From: Marinobacterium sp. xm-d-530
GTDB lineage: Bacteria; Pseudomonadota; Gammaproteobacteria; Pseudomonadales; Balneatricaceae
Reading direction: 5' to 3'
Assembly: GCF_013283365.1 (NCBI RefSeq)
Contig: NZ_WBYM01000001.1
Coordinates: forward strand, 372,001-436,000
DNA: 64,000 nt
Below, piece by piece: positions 9,748-18,300 of the stretch; the first letter of the stretch is position 1, and every line of letters starts with the position of its first letter. A program made the translations under genes and the position numbers. The notes beneath the pieces were generated by a model that searched no databases, was not told where the DNA came from, and saw nothing but the letters and a program-made list of their open reading frames with translations.

Positions 9748-9831
9748 CACGAATGATTTGGCAGAATTATCCAAATTAACTACTTTTTGAAAATCCAAAC
9801 CTCCAAAAAGCGAAATTAGAAATGATGAATT

Positions 9832-10311
9832 TTATTTAAGTACTGACAGCTCTACGGACATCTTCTGCCAACGCCCCAATAACTCGAGCAAGACAAACGC
9901 TCTTTGTTCACCGTCGTATTCTAAAAACACTGCTTGCAGGTCTTTGAATGGCCCATCATTGATAGAAACCTTATCGTCTTTGGTGAACTGCTTTTCAGAA
10001 TCGATGTGCCTTAACTGAGCTCGAATGGCATTGACGGCAGCTGTTGGCACGATAGCCGGTTCATTTCCAAAGCTAATCAGCTTAGCCACTCCGCGTGTTG
10101 ATCGAATAGGGCGCCAATTACTCTCTTCTTTGGAGAGGTAAATGAATAGATAACCTGGAAAAAGCGGTGTCTCTATTTCAGTTCGCTTTCCTTGTTTGAT
10201 TTGCTCAGTTTTAAGCAGCGGCAGGTAGGTTTCAAAACCTTGCTGTTCAAGCTCAAATTGGGCTTTAAACAATTGACCAGGCTTTGATTGAATGACGAAC
10301 CAGCTGTACAT
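9832..10311 (-). CDS. rfaH: RfaH-like transcription antiterminator
   Basis: The 159-residue NusG paralogue has an N-terminal NGN domain (WFVIQSKPGQLFKAQFELEQQGFETYLPLL, then ETPLFPGYLFIYL) and a short C-terminal KOW region. RfaH binds ops DNA in a paused elongation complex, suppresses Rho-dependent termination across long virulence and polysaccharide operons, and recruits the ribosome. Length and the missing long NusG linker fit RfaH rather than NusG. A perfect ops element at 6516-6527 marks its likely target. The leader has -10 TATAAT at 10341-10346 and a hairpin just before the ATG. Confidence 0.85.
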   Translation of the reverse strand: MYSWFVIQSKPGQLFKAQFELEQQGFETYLPLLKTEQIKQGKRTEIETPLFPGYLFIYLSKEESNWRPIRSTRGVAKLISFGNEPAIVPTAAVNAIRAQLRHIDSEKQFTKDDKVSINDGPFKDLQAVFLEYDGEQRAFVLLELLGRWQKMSVELSVLK

Positions 10312-10340
10312 GACTTTGTCTCAAGAACTATTCTTAAAGC

Positions 10341-10346
10341 ATTATA
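10341..10346 (-). promoter_or_regulatory. -10 box of the rfaH promoter
   Basis: Minus-strand TATAAT (10341-10346) lies 30 bases before the rfaH start. The expected -35 position falls inside the terminator hairpin of the upstream RNA unit (10358-10393), so the two signals overlap. Confidence 0.5.
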
Positions 10347-10349
10347 AAC

Positions 10350-10540
10350 AAAAAAGAACGCGCCTTGAGAAATTCCATCTTCTCGCGGCGCGTAAGATTT
10401 TTGGCATTTGCCTGAGATCCCTCTCATCACTTCAATCCTTTGAAGTGTTTGTAAAGCTCACAACACTCCATTGCAGTTCACTTTACTGGGATCACTCCCA
10501 TGTGAGCCACTCCGTTGGCTCCTTTAGCTACATAGGTAAC
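10350..10540 (-). ncRNA. CsrB/RsmZ-like RNA, unit A
   Basis: Read on the minus strand, this stretch is a row of hairpins that expose GGA in the loop: stem 10504-10521 with loop ACGGAG, perfect 8-bp stem 10428-10447 with loop AGGA, and GAGA-GGGA-TCTC at 10414-10425. It ends in a strong 7-bp GC stem (10358-10364 with 10387-10393) followed by a T-rich run, a typical intrinsic terminator whose own apical loop contains GGA. This layout is that of RNAs that titrate CsrA/RsmA. The 5' end is uncertain. Confidence 0.7.
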
Positions 10541-10546
10541 TAAATC

Positions 10547-10850
10547 AAAAATAGGGTGCGCTTTGAAAAATTCCCTCTTCTCGCCACGCAACAGATATTA
10601 GTCGAAACTTGAGATCCCTCTCCAAACCTCACTCCGTTGAGGTTTGAGTGTAATGCATCATTGCCATCCTTTGCCGATCACATCACTGGACATTAAACGA
10701 CAGACTCAATCGAAGGGACTCATTCCTGTAAAACTGTAGTGCCTGCTAGGGAACACTACAGAGTCAGAGTCTATCGTTCAGGGATCCCTCCCTGCTGTGC
10801 CCATCCTGCGGCACCCTTAACCGCCCTCATAACACGGTTAAATATATGGT
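10547..10850 (-). ncRNA. CsrB/RsmZ-like RNA, unit B
   Basis: This is the second copy of the same architecture on the minus strand. GGA loops occur at 10797-10814 (GCAGGATG loop), 10780-10793 (AGGGA-GGGA-TCCCT), 10624-10645 (perfect 8-bp stem, loop ACGGAG) and 10611-10622 (GAGA-GGGA-TCTC). It ends in a hairpin (10557-10590) with a GAGGGA loop, followed by CCCTATTTTT. A TTAACCG/CGGTTAA stem (10817-10841) may be its 5' hairpin. No standard -35/-10 pair is clear, so it might also be processed from a longer transcript. Confidence 0.65.
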
Positions 10851-11105
10851 TGATGCGCATTGAAAAACTCCCTCTTTTCGCGGCGCATCAGATTTTGGCA
10901 ATTGCCGAAGATCCCTCTCCAAACCCAAATCCCTTTGGGTATTTGCATGCATCGGATCATCCTTGATCGATCAACATGTCGATTTCAATCAGCTCTCAGG
11001 AGCGAAGGGGGAGCTCACTAACTAATCCACTATGCTGGATGGATTGGTTAGGTGGAAAACCGATTCGAGATCTCTCTCGTTATCCCCATTCCGTCGGGGA
11101 TGTAT
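10851..11105 (-). ncRNA. CsrB/RsmZ-like RNA, unit C
   Basis: This is the third copy on the minus strand. GGA loops sit at 11082-11101 (6-bp stem, GACGGAAT loop), 10955-10968 (GATCA-AGGA-TGATC) and 10923-10940 (7-bp stem, GGGA loop). A related hairpin at 11066-11079 has GAGA instead of GGGA. The 3' hairpin (10852-10858 with 10883-10889) keeps a 7-bp stem although its bases differ from unit A, which is compensatory change. Its T-run is weak. A -10-like TATATA lies at 11103-11108. Confidence 0.65.
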
Positions 11106-11391
11106 ATAGGTATAGAACAAGATTTAAATTTTTGCGTAATAAAAAATGAAAAAAAGTTTAAAAAAGTTCGATTTTTTAACAAAAACCCAGAGCAACATCT
11201 CTCTCAAACCCCTATGGATAGTGACTTTCAGGTAGATTTTAAAAAACTAAAAAAATTTGTCGTTTTTTTCTAAAAAATGATGGTAGTCGCAAAGCTAAGA
11301 CTAATTAGTGGAATAAAAAGAAAAAATTATTACGCACATTTTCAATTCCTCTGCTAAACCTTAATGAGGTGTCCACGGAGGGATAGTTATT
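11106..11391 (+). promoter_or_regulatory. AT-rich leader of the type I secretion operon
   Basis: This 286-base stretch is very rich in A and T runs and holds no credible gene. It should carry the plus-strand promoter of the secretion operon, but many AT-rich hexamers make a single -35/-10 choice unsafe. The translation signal ACGGAGGGA (11375-11383) precedes the GTG start at 11392 and doubles as a CsrA-type GGA site. Confidence 0.45.
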
Positions 11392-13545
11392 GTGAATCCA
11401 TTTGAATCAGCCATATACAGCATTACGACATTAGCCAAGCTTAGACATAAAGCTTGTGATACAGAGCAGTTGCGCCATCAATGGCAAACATCCAAATCCA
11501 CACTGACAGAAACGGATTTCATAAGAGCGCTAAACTCACTTAACCTAAAAGCAGGGATAAGAAACTGTAAAATCAGTGACTTACACAATGAATTTATGCC
11601 CGTTGCAGCACCTATGTCCGATGGGCAATACCTCACCCTTCTTCGCGTTAATCAAAATGGACAGGATTGGTTCTGCTTAGTCATCAAGCCCGGCGAGACC
11701 ACACCCAGAAAACTCAATTTGGCAGAGTTTGATCAGCTCTGGGATAACAGAATTATTTTCATTAAAGAGCGAGAAACCCTAGGTTCTGATCGCCGATTTG
11801 ATCTGAAATGGTTTATCCCTTCCCTGATTAAACACAAAGGGATTTTTACCGAAGTCATCATAATTTCTGTATTCCTTCAGCTATTTGCCCTAGCCACGCC
11901 CTTTTTCTTTCAAATCGTTATGGACAAAGTGCTGGTGCATAGAGGCTTCACTACGCTGGATATTCTGGCCATCGGATTTGCTGCACTGCTGATGTTTGAA
12001 TTGGTGATGGGCATCGTTCGCAACTACCTGATGGTTCATACCACCAGCAGAATTGACGTGGAGCTTGGCGCTAAGCTTTTTAACCATGTCATGCGCTTAC
12101 CTGCAGCCTATTTCGATTCACGCCAAGTAGGGCATACCGTGGCGAGAATCAAAGAGCTAGACACACTAAGGGAGTTCATCACTGGGGGTGCATTGACCCT
12201 GATGATTGATCTTAGCTTTCTTCTGCTCTTCATCGCTGTGCTTTGGATGTTTAGCCCTACGCTCACGTGGATCGTTCTTGGGTCACTTCCGTGCTACTTG
12301 CTGTTATCTATACTCATCACACCCACTTTGCGCCATCGCTTAAATGAGAGTTTCAAACGCAGTGCCGAAAACCAAGCGTTTCTGGTTGAATCGATCACGG
12401 GCATCGATACCGTTAAATCAATGGCGCTTGAGCCAAAGATGCAGCAACGCTGGGAAAAGCAGATTGCCCAAGCGACCAGCATCGGCTTCAAAGCTAAAAA
12501 CCTCGGTAATATCGCGACTCAAATTGCTCAGTTTATTAGCAAGTTCACCACGGTGTTAATTATCTGGTTTGGTGCCCTTCTGGTCATGGACAATCAGTTA
12601 ACCATCGGTGAATTGATCGCATTTAATATGATCGCGGGTCGAGTCAGTGCACCCATTTTGAAACTGGTTCAACTCTGGCAAGACGTCCAACAAGCGGGTA
12701 TATCCTTGAAACGTCTCGGCGATATACTCAATACGCCCTCTGAGTCTGACGCTCAGACAAGCCAAGCGTCTCTCCCTAGCTTGCAAGGCTCCATTGCCTT
12801 TCAACACGTCAGTTTTCGCTACAGTCTGAATAGCCCCACGGTTCTGAATAGGATCAACCTTGAGATCAACGCCGGAGAATCGATCGGTATTGTCGGCGCT
12901 TCAGGCTCTGGCAAAAGCACACTGACCAAGCTGATTCAACGGACTTACCTACCCAACTTAGGAAAGGTGCTCATTGATGGTGTTGATTTAGCACAGGTCA
13001 ACACTGATTGGCTTAGATCCAATATCAGCGTCGTTCCACAAGAGAGCTTTTTATTCAATAAAAGTGTGCGCGACAACATTGCGATACGCACACCCGGTGA
13101 ATCGCTAGAAACCATTGTCAAAGCCGCCAAACTGGCCGGTGCGCACGAGTTTATCACTGAGCTTCCAGCTGCTTATGACACCTTGGCGGGTGAGCGTGGC
13201 AGCAACCTCTCAGGGGGGCAGCGCCAGCGAATCGCGATAGCGAGAGCCCTGATCAGCAATCCAAAAATTCTGATTTTTGACGAAGCAACGAGCGCGCTCG
13301 ATTACATTTCAGAAGAGAAAATCCGTCAGCAGATGCACTTGATCTGCAAAGGGCGCACCGTCATCACCGTCGCTCACCGCCTCAACACAGTAAGACACTG
13401 CGATCGAATTCTTGTACTTGATCAAGGCGAGTTAGCTGAGTCTGGCACCCATCAAGAGCTGATGACATTAAACGGCCGCTACGCCGAAATGATTCGTCTT
13501 CAATCGGCCGATCAACCATCAGAATTTAAGGAGGCCATCGCATGA
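11392..13545 (+). CDS. Type I secretion ABC exporter (HlyB/RtxB-like)
   Basis: The 717-residue permease-ATPase has an N-terminal C39-like domain (about 1-130) that lacks the catalytic cysteine, as in HlyB, where the domain binds unfolded RTX substrate. Membrane segments lie between about 150 and 440. The nucleotide-binding domain has Walker A GASGSGKST (about 501), signature LSGGQRQR (605), Walker B ILIFDEATSALD (626) and the VAHRLNT His loop (660). It starts with GTG after a strong GGAGGG site. Together with the adaptor next to it and a TolC protein from elsewhere it would export the RTX protein encoded at 15382. Confidence 0.92.
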   Translation: MNPFESAIYSITTLAKLRHKACDTEQLRHQWQTSKSTLTETDFIRALNSLNLKAGIRNCKISDLHNEFMPVAAPMSDGQYLTLLRVNQNGQDWFCLVIKPGETTPRKLNLAEFDQLWDNRIIFIKERETLGSDRRFDLKWFIPSLIKHKGIFTEVIIISVFLQLFALATPFFFQIVMDKVLVHRGFTTLDILAIGFAALLMFELVMGIVRNYLMVHTTSRIDVELGAKLFNHVMRLPAAYFDSRQVGHTVARIKELDTLREFITGGALTLMIDLSFLLLFIAVLWMFSPTLTWIVLGSLPCYLLLSILITPTLRHRLNESFKRSAENQAFLVESITGIDTVKSMALEPKMQQRWEKQIAQATSIGFKAKNLGNIATQIAQFISKFTTVLIIWFGALLVMDNQLTIGELIAFNMIAGRVSAPILKLVQLWQDVQQAGISLKRLGDILNTPSESDAQTSQASLPSLQGSIAFQHVSFRYSLNSPTVLNRINLEINAGESIGIVGASGSGKSTLTKLIQRTYLPNLGKVLIDGVDLAQVNTDWLRSNISVVPQESFLFNKSVRDNIAIRTPGESLETIVKAAKLAGAHEFITELPAAYDTLAGERGSNLSGGQRQRIAIARALISNPKILIFDEATSALDYISEEKIRQQMHLICKGRTVITVAHRLNTVRHCDRILVLDQGELAESGTHQELMTLNGRYAEMIRLQSADQPSEFKEAIA

Positions 13546-14849
13546 GGCTGACATCAAAAGAGCTGCACGATTTTTTACCTGGTGCGCTACTGATTCAAGA
13601 GCGACCACCCAAGAAATGGCCGAGGGTAACTGCCTACTTAATCGCCCTGCTGATGATGTCAGGCCTCACCTGGGCGTCTATTGGTGAGGTAGACATTGTG
13701 GCAAGGGCATCTGGAAAAGTCATACCAACCGGACAAACAAAACGAGTTCAATCGTCTATCACAGGGAAAATCGATTCGATCAACATCACCAATGGTGATG
13801 CGGTTCATGCCGGTGAAACCCTAATTGAACTGGATGCCACAGAACCTTTTAATCAACTCCAGCAGAAACTGGAGCAACAGAAGTTTAAGCAACATGAGAT
13901 AGAGCGAACCCGGCTCTTTGCTGAGTATTTAGAGAAAGGCAACGTCAAGCTGCTGTCATCCTCTAACCCTCAACAGGCGCTCTTTTCAGAACAGATAGAG
14001 AGCTATAACAAGAAACTTGAACAGTTAAACGCGCAACTGCGCAGCTCAGAATTGAGTCATTCACAGGCTAAAACGCAACTTGATTCAATGTCACAGCTCT
14101 ACTCAATTGTAGAGGCAGAGACAGAAGCGATTGAGTCATTGGTTAACAACGGTGCTGCATCAAAGAGTGCTCTTCTTACCCAACGCCAACGGCTTATTGA
14201 AGTGGAGGGTAGCCTAAGGGCTTTACAACTGGACGTAGCTTCAACCTTGAGCCAGGCCGTTTCAATTCAAAAGCAGATCCAAGCATTTAAAGCAGAGAGC
14301 AAAGCGCAGACGTTGAACGAGCTGCTTCGACTGCAAGAGGCAGCCAGAGTTCTTAACGGCGATATCACCCAATTAGAGTGGTTTATTGAGCAGCATAACA
14401 TTCGCGCACCGATTGACGGGATAGTCAGTGATCTCAACGCATTTACAGTTGGCGCTATCGCTACCAGCGCTGAGACCCTAATGAATCTTGTGCCACTGAA
14501 TCAATCATTAAGAGTCGAAGCCTGGTTGCAAAACAGCGATGTAGGTTTTGTACAAACAGGCCAACGCGCCGAAATTAAAGTGGATGCATTCTCGTTCACA
14601 AAATACGGCGTAATCGATGCTGAGATCGTTCACCTTGGCGCCGATGCACAACAAAATGAACAAGGCGTTTTACTCTTTCCTGCAGAACTTAAACTCTTCT
14701 CAGAAACCTTAGAAATCGACGGCAATTCCCACCCCCTGCAACCCGGGATGAGCGTCAGCGCGGAATTAAAAACAGGCAAAAGGAGGATCATCGAATATCT
14801 ACTTTCACCGTTACTAAGAATGAAAACAGACTCAATAGAGGAGCGATAG
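13542..14849 (+). CDS. Type I secretion membrane-fusion adaptor (HlyD family)
   Basis: The 435-residue protein has a short cytoplasmic N-terminus, one membrane anchor (about residues 29-50), a lipoyl half-motif (RASGKVIPTGQTKRVQS), a long periplasmic coiled coil (about 95-280) and a closing lipoyl/beta-barrel region (IRAPIDGIVSDLNAFTVGAI, about 285-305). It bridges the ABC exporter and the outer-membrane channel. The start overlaps the exporter stop by four bases after AGGAGG, so the two are coupled. Confidence 0.92.
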   Translation: MRLTSKELHDFLPGALLIQERPPKKWPRVTAYLIALLMMSGLTWASIGEVDIVARASGKVIPTGQTKRVQSSITGKIDSINITNGDAVHAGETLIELDATEPFNQLQQKLEQQKFKQHEIERTRLFAEYLEKGNVKLLSSSNPQQALFSEQIESYNKKLEQLNAQLRSSELSHSQAKTQLDSMSQLYSIVEAETEAIESLVNNGAASKSALLTQRQRLIEVEGSLRALQLDVASTLSQAVSIQKQIQAFKAESKAQTLNELLRLQEAARVLNGDITQLEWFIEQHNIRAPIDGIVSDLNAFTVGAIATSAETLMNLVPLNQSLRVEAWLQNSDVGFVQTGQRAEIKVDAFSFTKYGVIDAEIVHLGADAQQNEQGVLLFPAELKLFSETLEIDGNSHPLQPGMSVSAELKTGKRRIIEYLLSPLLRMKTDSIEER

Positions 14850-15098
14850 ATGAAAAAATTGTTATCCATTCTGAAATGGACCACCTCAATCATTATGGGT
14901 TTTCTGATCTTATTAGTATTCATAAGACCCGATAACTTCAACCTCTACGCTGCCGCAACAGCATCTGCTGTCGGATTGTGTAGCTACATCAAATATAAAA
15001 AAATCAAAGTAGGACGATGGGTGGATTTCGCCAATCCATTTTTCATTGGCCTGTTGATACCTGTATTGATGGTGCGTGTTTTGAAGGTGATGGTATGA
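14850..15098 (+). CDS. Small integral membrane protein, unknown
   Basis: The 82-residue protein is mostly hydrophobic, with segments at about residues 12-27, 33-48 and 62-80 and a basic stretch (YKKIKVGRW) between the last two. The ATG follows the adaptor stop directly and has a GAGGAG ribosome site, so it belongs to the operon. I recognise no family. Its place between the exporter and the RTX cargo suggests either a secretion accessory role or immunity to the cargo. Confidence 0.65.
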   Translation: MKKLLSILKWTTSIIMGFLILLVFIRPDNFNLYAAATASAVGLCSYIKYKKIKVGRWVDFANPFFIGLLIPVLMVRVLKVMV

Positions 15099-15349
15099 AT
15101 ACAGAAAACATAACGGTTAAAGATGTTGTGATATGGAAGCTAACGTTTGTCATAACCCTTATATCTATGTTTTTTGTACCTCCAGAGCACAATACAAAGG
15201 TGTTTTTTATGACCCTTTTTGTGATGCTGATATCTATCTACTTAACTAAGTGGAAGGTAATTGGAATCAATACTTTAGGGAAAATTCTTTTCTTCTTACT
15301 ACAAATCTTAGTGGCTACCTGGGTATTTCTAGTAGTACACAATTTATAA
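15095..15349 (+). CDS. Second small membrane protein, unknown
   Basis: The ATG at 15095 overlaps the previous stop (ATGA); an earlier in-frame start at 15017 would run through the preceding gene and is not credible. The 84-residue product has about three hydrophobic helices (14-28, 36-50, 62-82). I recognise no homologue. It is coupled to the preceding small membrane protein and lies 32 bases before the RTX gene, so a joint role with one or both is likely. Confidence 0.65.
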   Translation: MNTENITVKDVVIWKLTFVITLISMFFVPPEHNTKVFFMTLFVMLISIYLTKWKVIGINTLGKILFFLLQILVATWVFLVVHNL

Positions 15350-15381
15350 AAAACTAAACAAAGTAAAAAAGGACTTTTACT

Positions 15382-18300
15382 ATGAGCAATCTTCGCGAGG
15401 AACTACTGGATGTTTTTGAGCTAGCTAAATCAATTAAAAGTTTTGATGATGCTATAGGTATTTTTGAGAGCAAGGACAGTACACCGCTACAAGCTGCTGC
15501 GGCTGGTATAGCCCTTATCGGCGCAACGATAGATACAATTCCAGACAACAACAAATCCACCCTTCTTAAGGTTATACAACACCATTTCGCCAGCTTAACT
15601 TTTGCATCTTCCATAGCGGATACATTAGATAAACACAAAGAAGGAACAGCAAATTTATCAGACTATATATCTACACTTGGCTCAATACTGTATGCAATCC
15701 CTACTCCACAGACGCGTCTTTTGGGTTCTATTTTAACCAGTTACCCATTAGCTACTGATTTAGGAGAGCACTTAGCTGAACAAGGGGCTCTTGATCCTAT
15801 CTTTGACATGATTTTGCATCAGCCTGATGTTGAACTCACTTGGAATGATTGGGAGTTTGCAGCGAATGATCAATATGTTGAAGCACCCAGTTTCGCCAAT
15901 GCAGAATCGATTACCTCACCGCTCGTTTTAGATCTGGACGGCGACGGCGTCGAAACTATTGGTATTGATCAAGGTGTCTATTTCGACCACGCTGGCGATG
16001 GTTTTGCTGAAAAAACTGGATGGGTATCACCTGATGATGGCGTGTTGGCCATCGACCTGAATAATAATGGCAAAATCGATGACGGAACGGAGCTGTTTGG
16101 TAATAACACCGAGCTATCTATCGGAGAAACGGCCGCCAATGGGTTTGAGGCTCTAAAAGAGTACGACTCTAATTCCGATGGGGTGATCGATGAGTTTGAT
16201 CGAGATTTCCAAGCGCTTAAAGTCTGGCAAGACCTCAATTTAGATGGACAAACTCAAGAGTTTGAACTGAAAACTCTAGAAGAGCTCGGAATCACATCGA
16301 TCAACCTGGACTACTCTGAAGATTCACAGCAACAACAAGGCAACCACTTCATTCAAACGAGCTCGTTTGCAAATACAAATAGCCCTTCCAATGAGCTGGT
16401 CGATGTCTGGTTTCAAACTGATGAAACGCAATCCATCTATCAGGATTCCACTCAAACAGCTGATGACCTAATCAACTACCCTGATATTAAGGGCTGGGGT
16501 TATGTGGCCAACCTACAACAGGTAATGGCACACAATACAGAGCTCAAATCGATGGTTGACCAGTTCATTCAAGAGTCCGACCCTGCTGCACGATCTGCGT
16601 TGGTTAATGAGATCATCTACCAGTGGACGGGGGTAGCCGACGTCGACCCCTACAGTCGCGACCCAAGCCGCATTTATGGGCACGTCATGGATGCTCGACA
16701 GCTTGAGGCGTTAGAAGAGTTAACGGCTAAAGACTATGTTGGCACCTGGTGCTGGGGTGAACATGACCCAAACCCACATGGCCGCGCGGCACCGGTTCTG
16801 ATCGCACAATTCAAAGCATTTAGCGACTATGTCGAAGGGCAGCTCAACGCCCAAACCCACTATGCTGAGGCTTTTGATTTGATTGGGGTTAAATTTGATT
16901 CAAGCACTGGTCAATTTGCTCCAGATACGGAGAATTTCGAAGCCCATCTGCAAAGCCTTATCGATCAAAACGATCTGTCACAAGCCAACTTACTCTTCAA
17001 AACAGTGCAGCAGCTATCGAGCCTGTCACCGGCTTATGACGTTGTAATAGATGATCTGAAAGAGCACCCCACTCTTGCCCCATGGCTTATTGATTCACAG
17101 ATTACAGGTACAGATGCTTCTGAGACCCTGACGGGCTCAAATGCTGATGATCTCATTACGGGTGGTTTAGGCGATGACCGACTTTTTGGCGGCGTGGGTA
17201 ATGATATTTACCACTACAGCATTGGAGACGGCTCTGATCAAATCTATGACAGCCAAGGGGACGATGTGCTTCTGTTTGGCGAGGGTATTTCGGCCGATAA
17301 CCTTCTATTTGAGCGAGGCATCAGTCACATCGACATTCATCTGCTGAATGAAGATGGCGCAAAAAGTGGCGCTGCTATTCGGTTAGAAAACGTATTTGAC
17401 TTTGATGGCAGCCTTCAGGAGGGCACCATTGAAACCCTACGTTTTTATGATGGCAAAGCTCTTAATCTATCAGAAGTGATCACTCACTTTTCGACGAAAG
17501 GCGGCAACAGCGACGATTATTTATTCGGTTCCGATCTGGCGGATACACTTCAAGGCAATCAAGGTAATGACACAGTTTACGGTGGTTCCGGGGATGATCT
17601 TTACCTATTTACTCAAGGGGATGGGCAAGACACCTACATTGAACATTCCGGCAGAGACACAATTCGCATCGTTGGAATAGAGCAATCTGATCAGCTAACT
17701 CTTCGACGCATTGGAACTTCTGGAGAGGATCTACTGATCCAATTCTCAGACCAAAACGGTCAATTGACGGGAGATCAGATCACCATCAAACAGGTCTATG
17801 ACAAAGGTATTATCACACCCAATCTGATTGAAACAATTGAACTAGTGAATGCGGAGGGGGTTTCAACACAACTATCTATTTTTGAGCTTAACAGCCTCTA
17901 CCAATCACTCGACTCCAATAGGCTCTATGGACTTGAGGGGGATGATAGGTTGCAGGGAGCCGATGCCAATGAATACCTAGAGGGCGCCGGTGGTGACGAC
18001 CATTTAATAGGTAACCGTGGAGATGATCACTTATCTGGAGGTGAAGGAGGTGACCTGTTAGTAGGTGGTGAAGGGGCTGACGTTTTGCAAGGAGGTAAAG
18101 GCAAAGACACCTACCTCTTTAGCCGAGGTCACGGTCAAGATGTGATCAACAACCGCGACCGTGACTCCATCGATAGGGTGTTGTTTGATTCCACTATTAG
18201 CAAAAAGCAAGTTGATATCAGCCGGATCAACGATGATCTCTTAATCGAAACAGGGCAGCTGGGGGATCTAATTACCGTCAAATCCTTCTTTAATGGCGAT

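Noticed and set aside
10292-11273. Short plus-strand open frames (75-83 codons) in the RNA array region
   Set aside because: They run through repeated hairpins, have no good ribosome sites and no family features; the structured RNA explanation accounts for the sequence.
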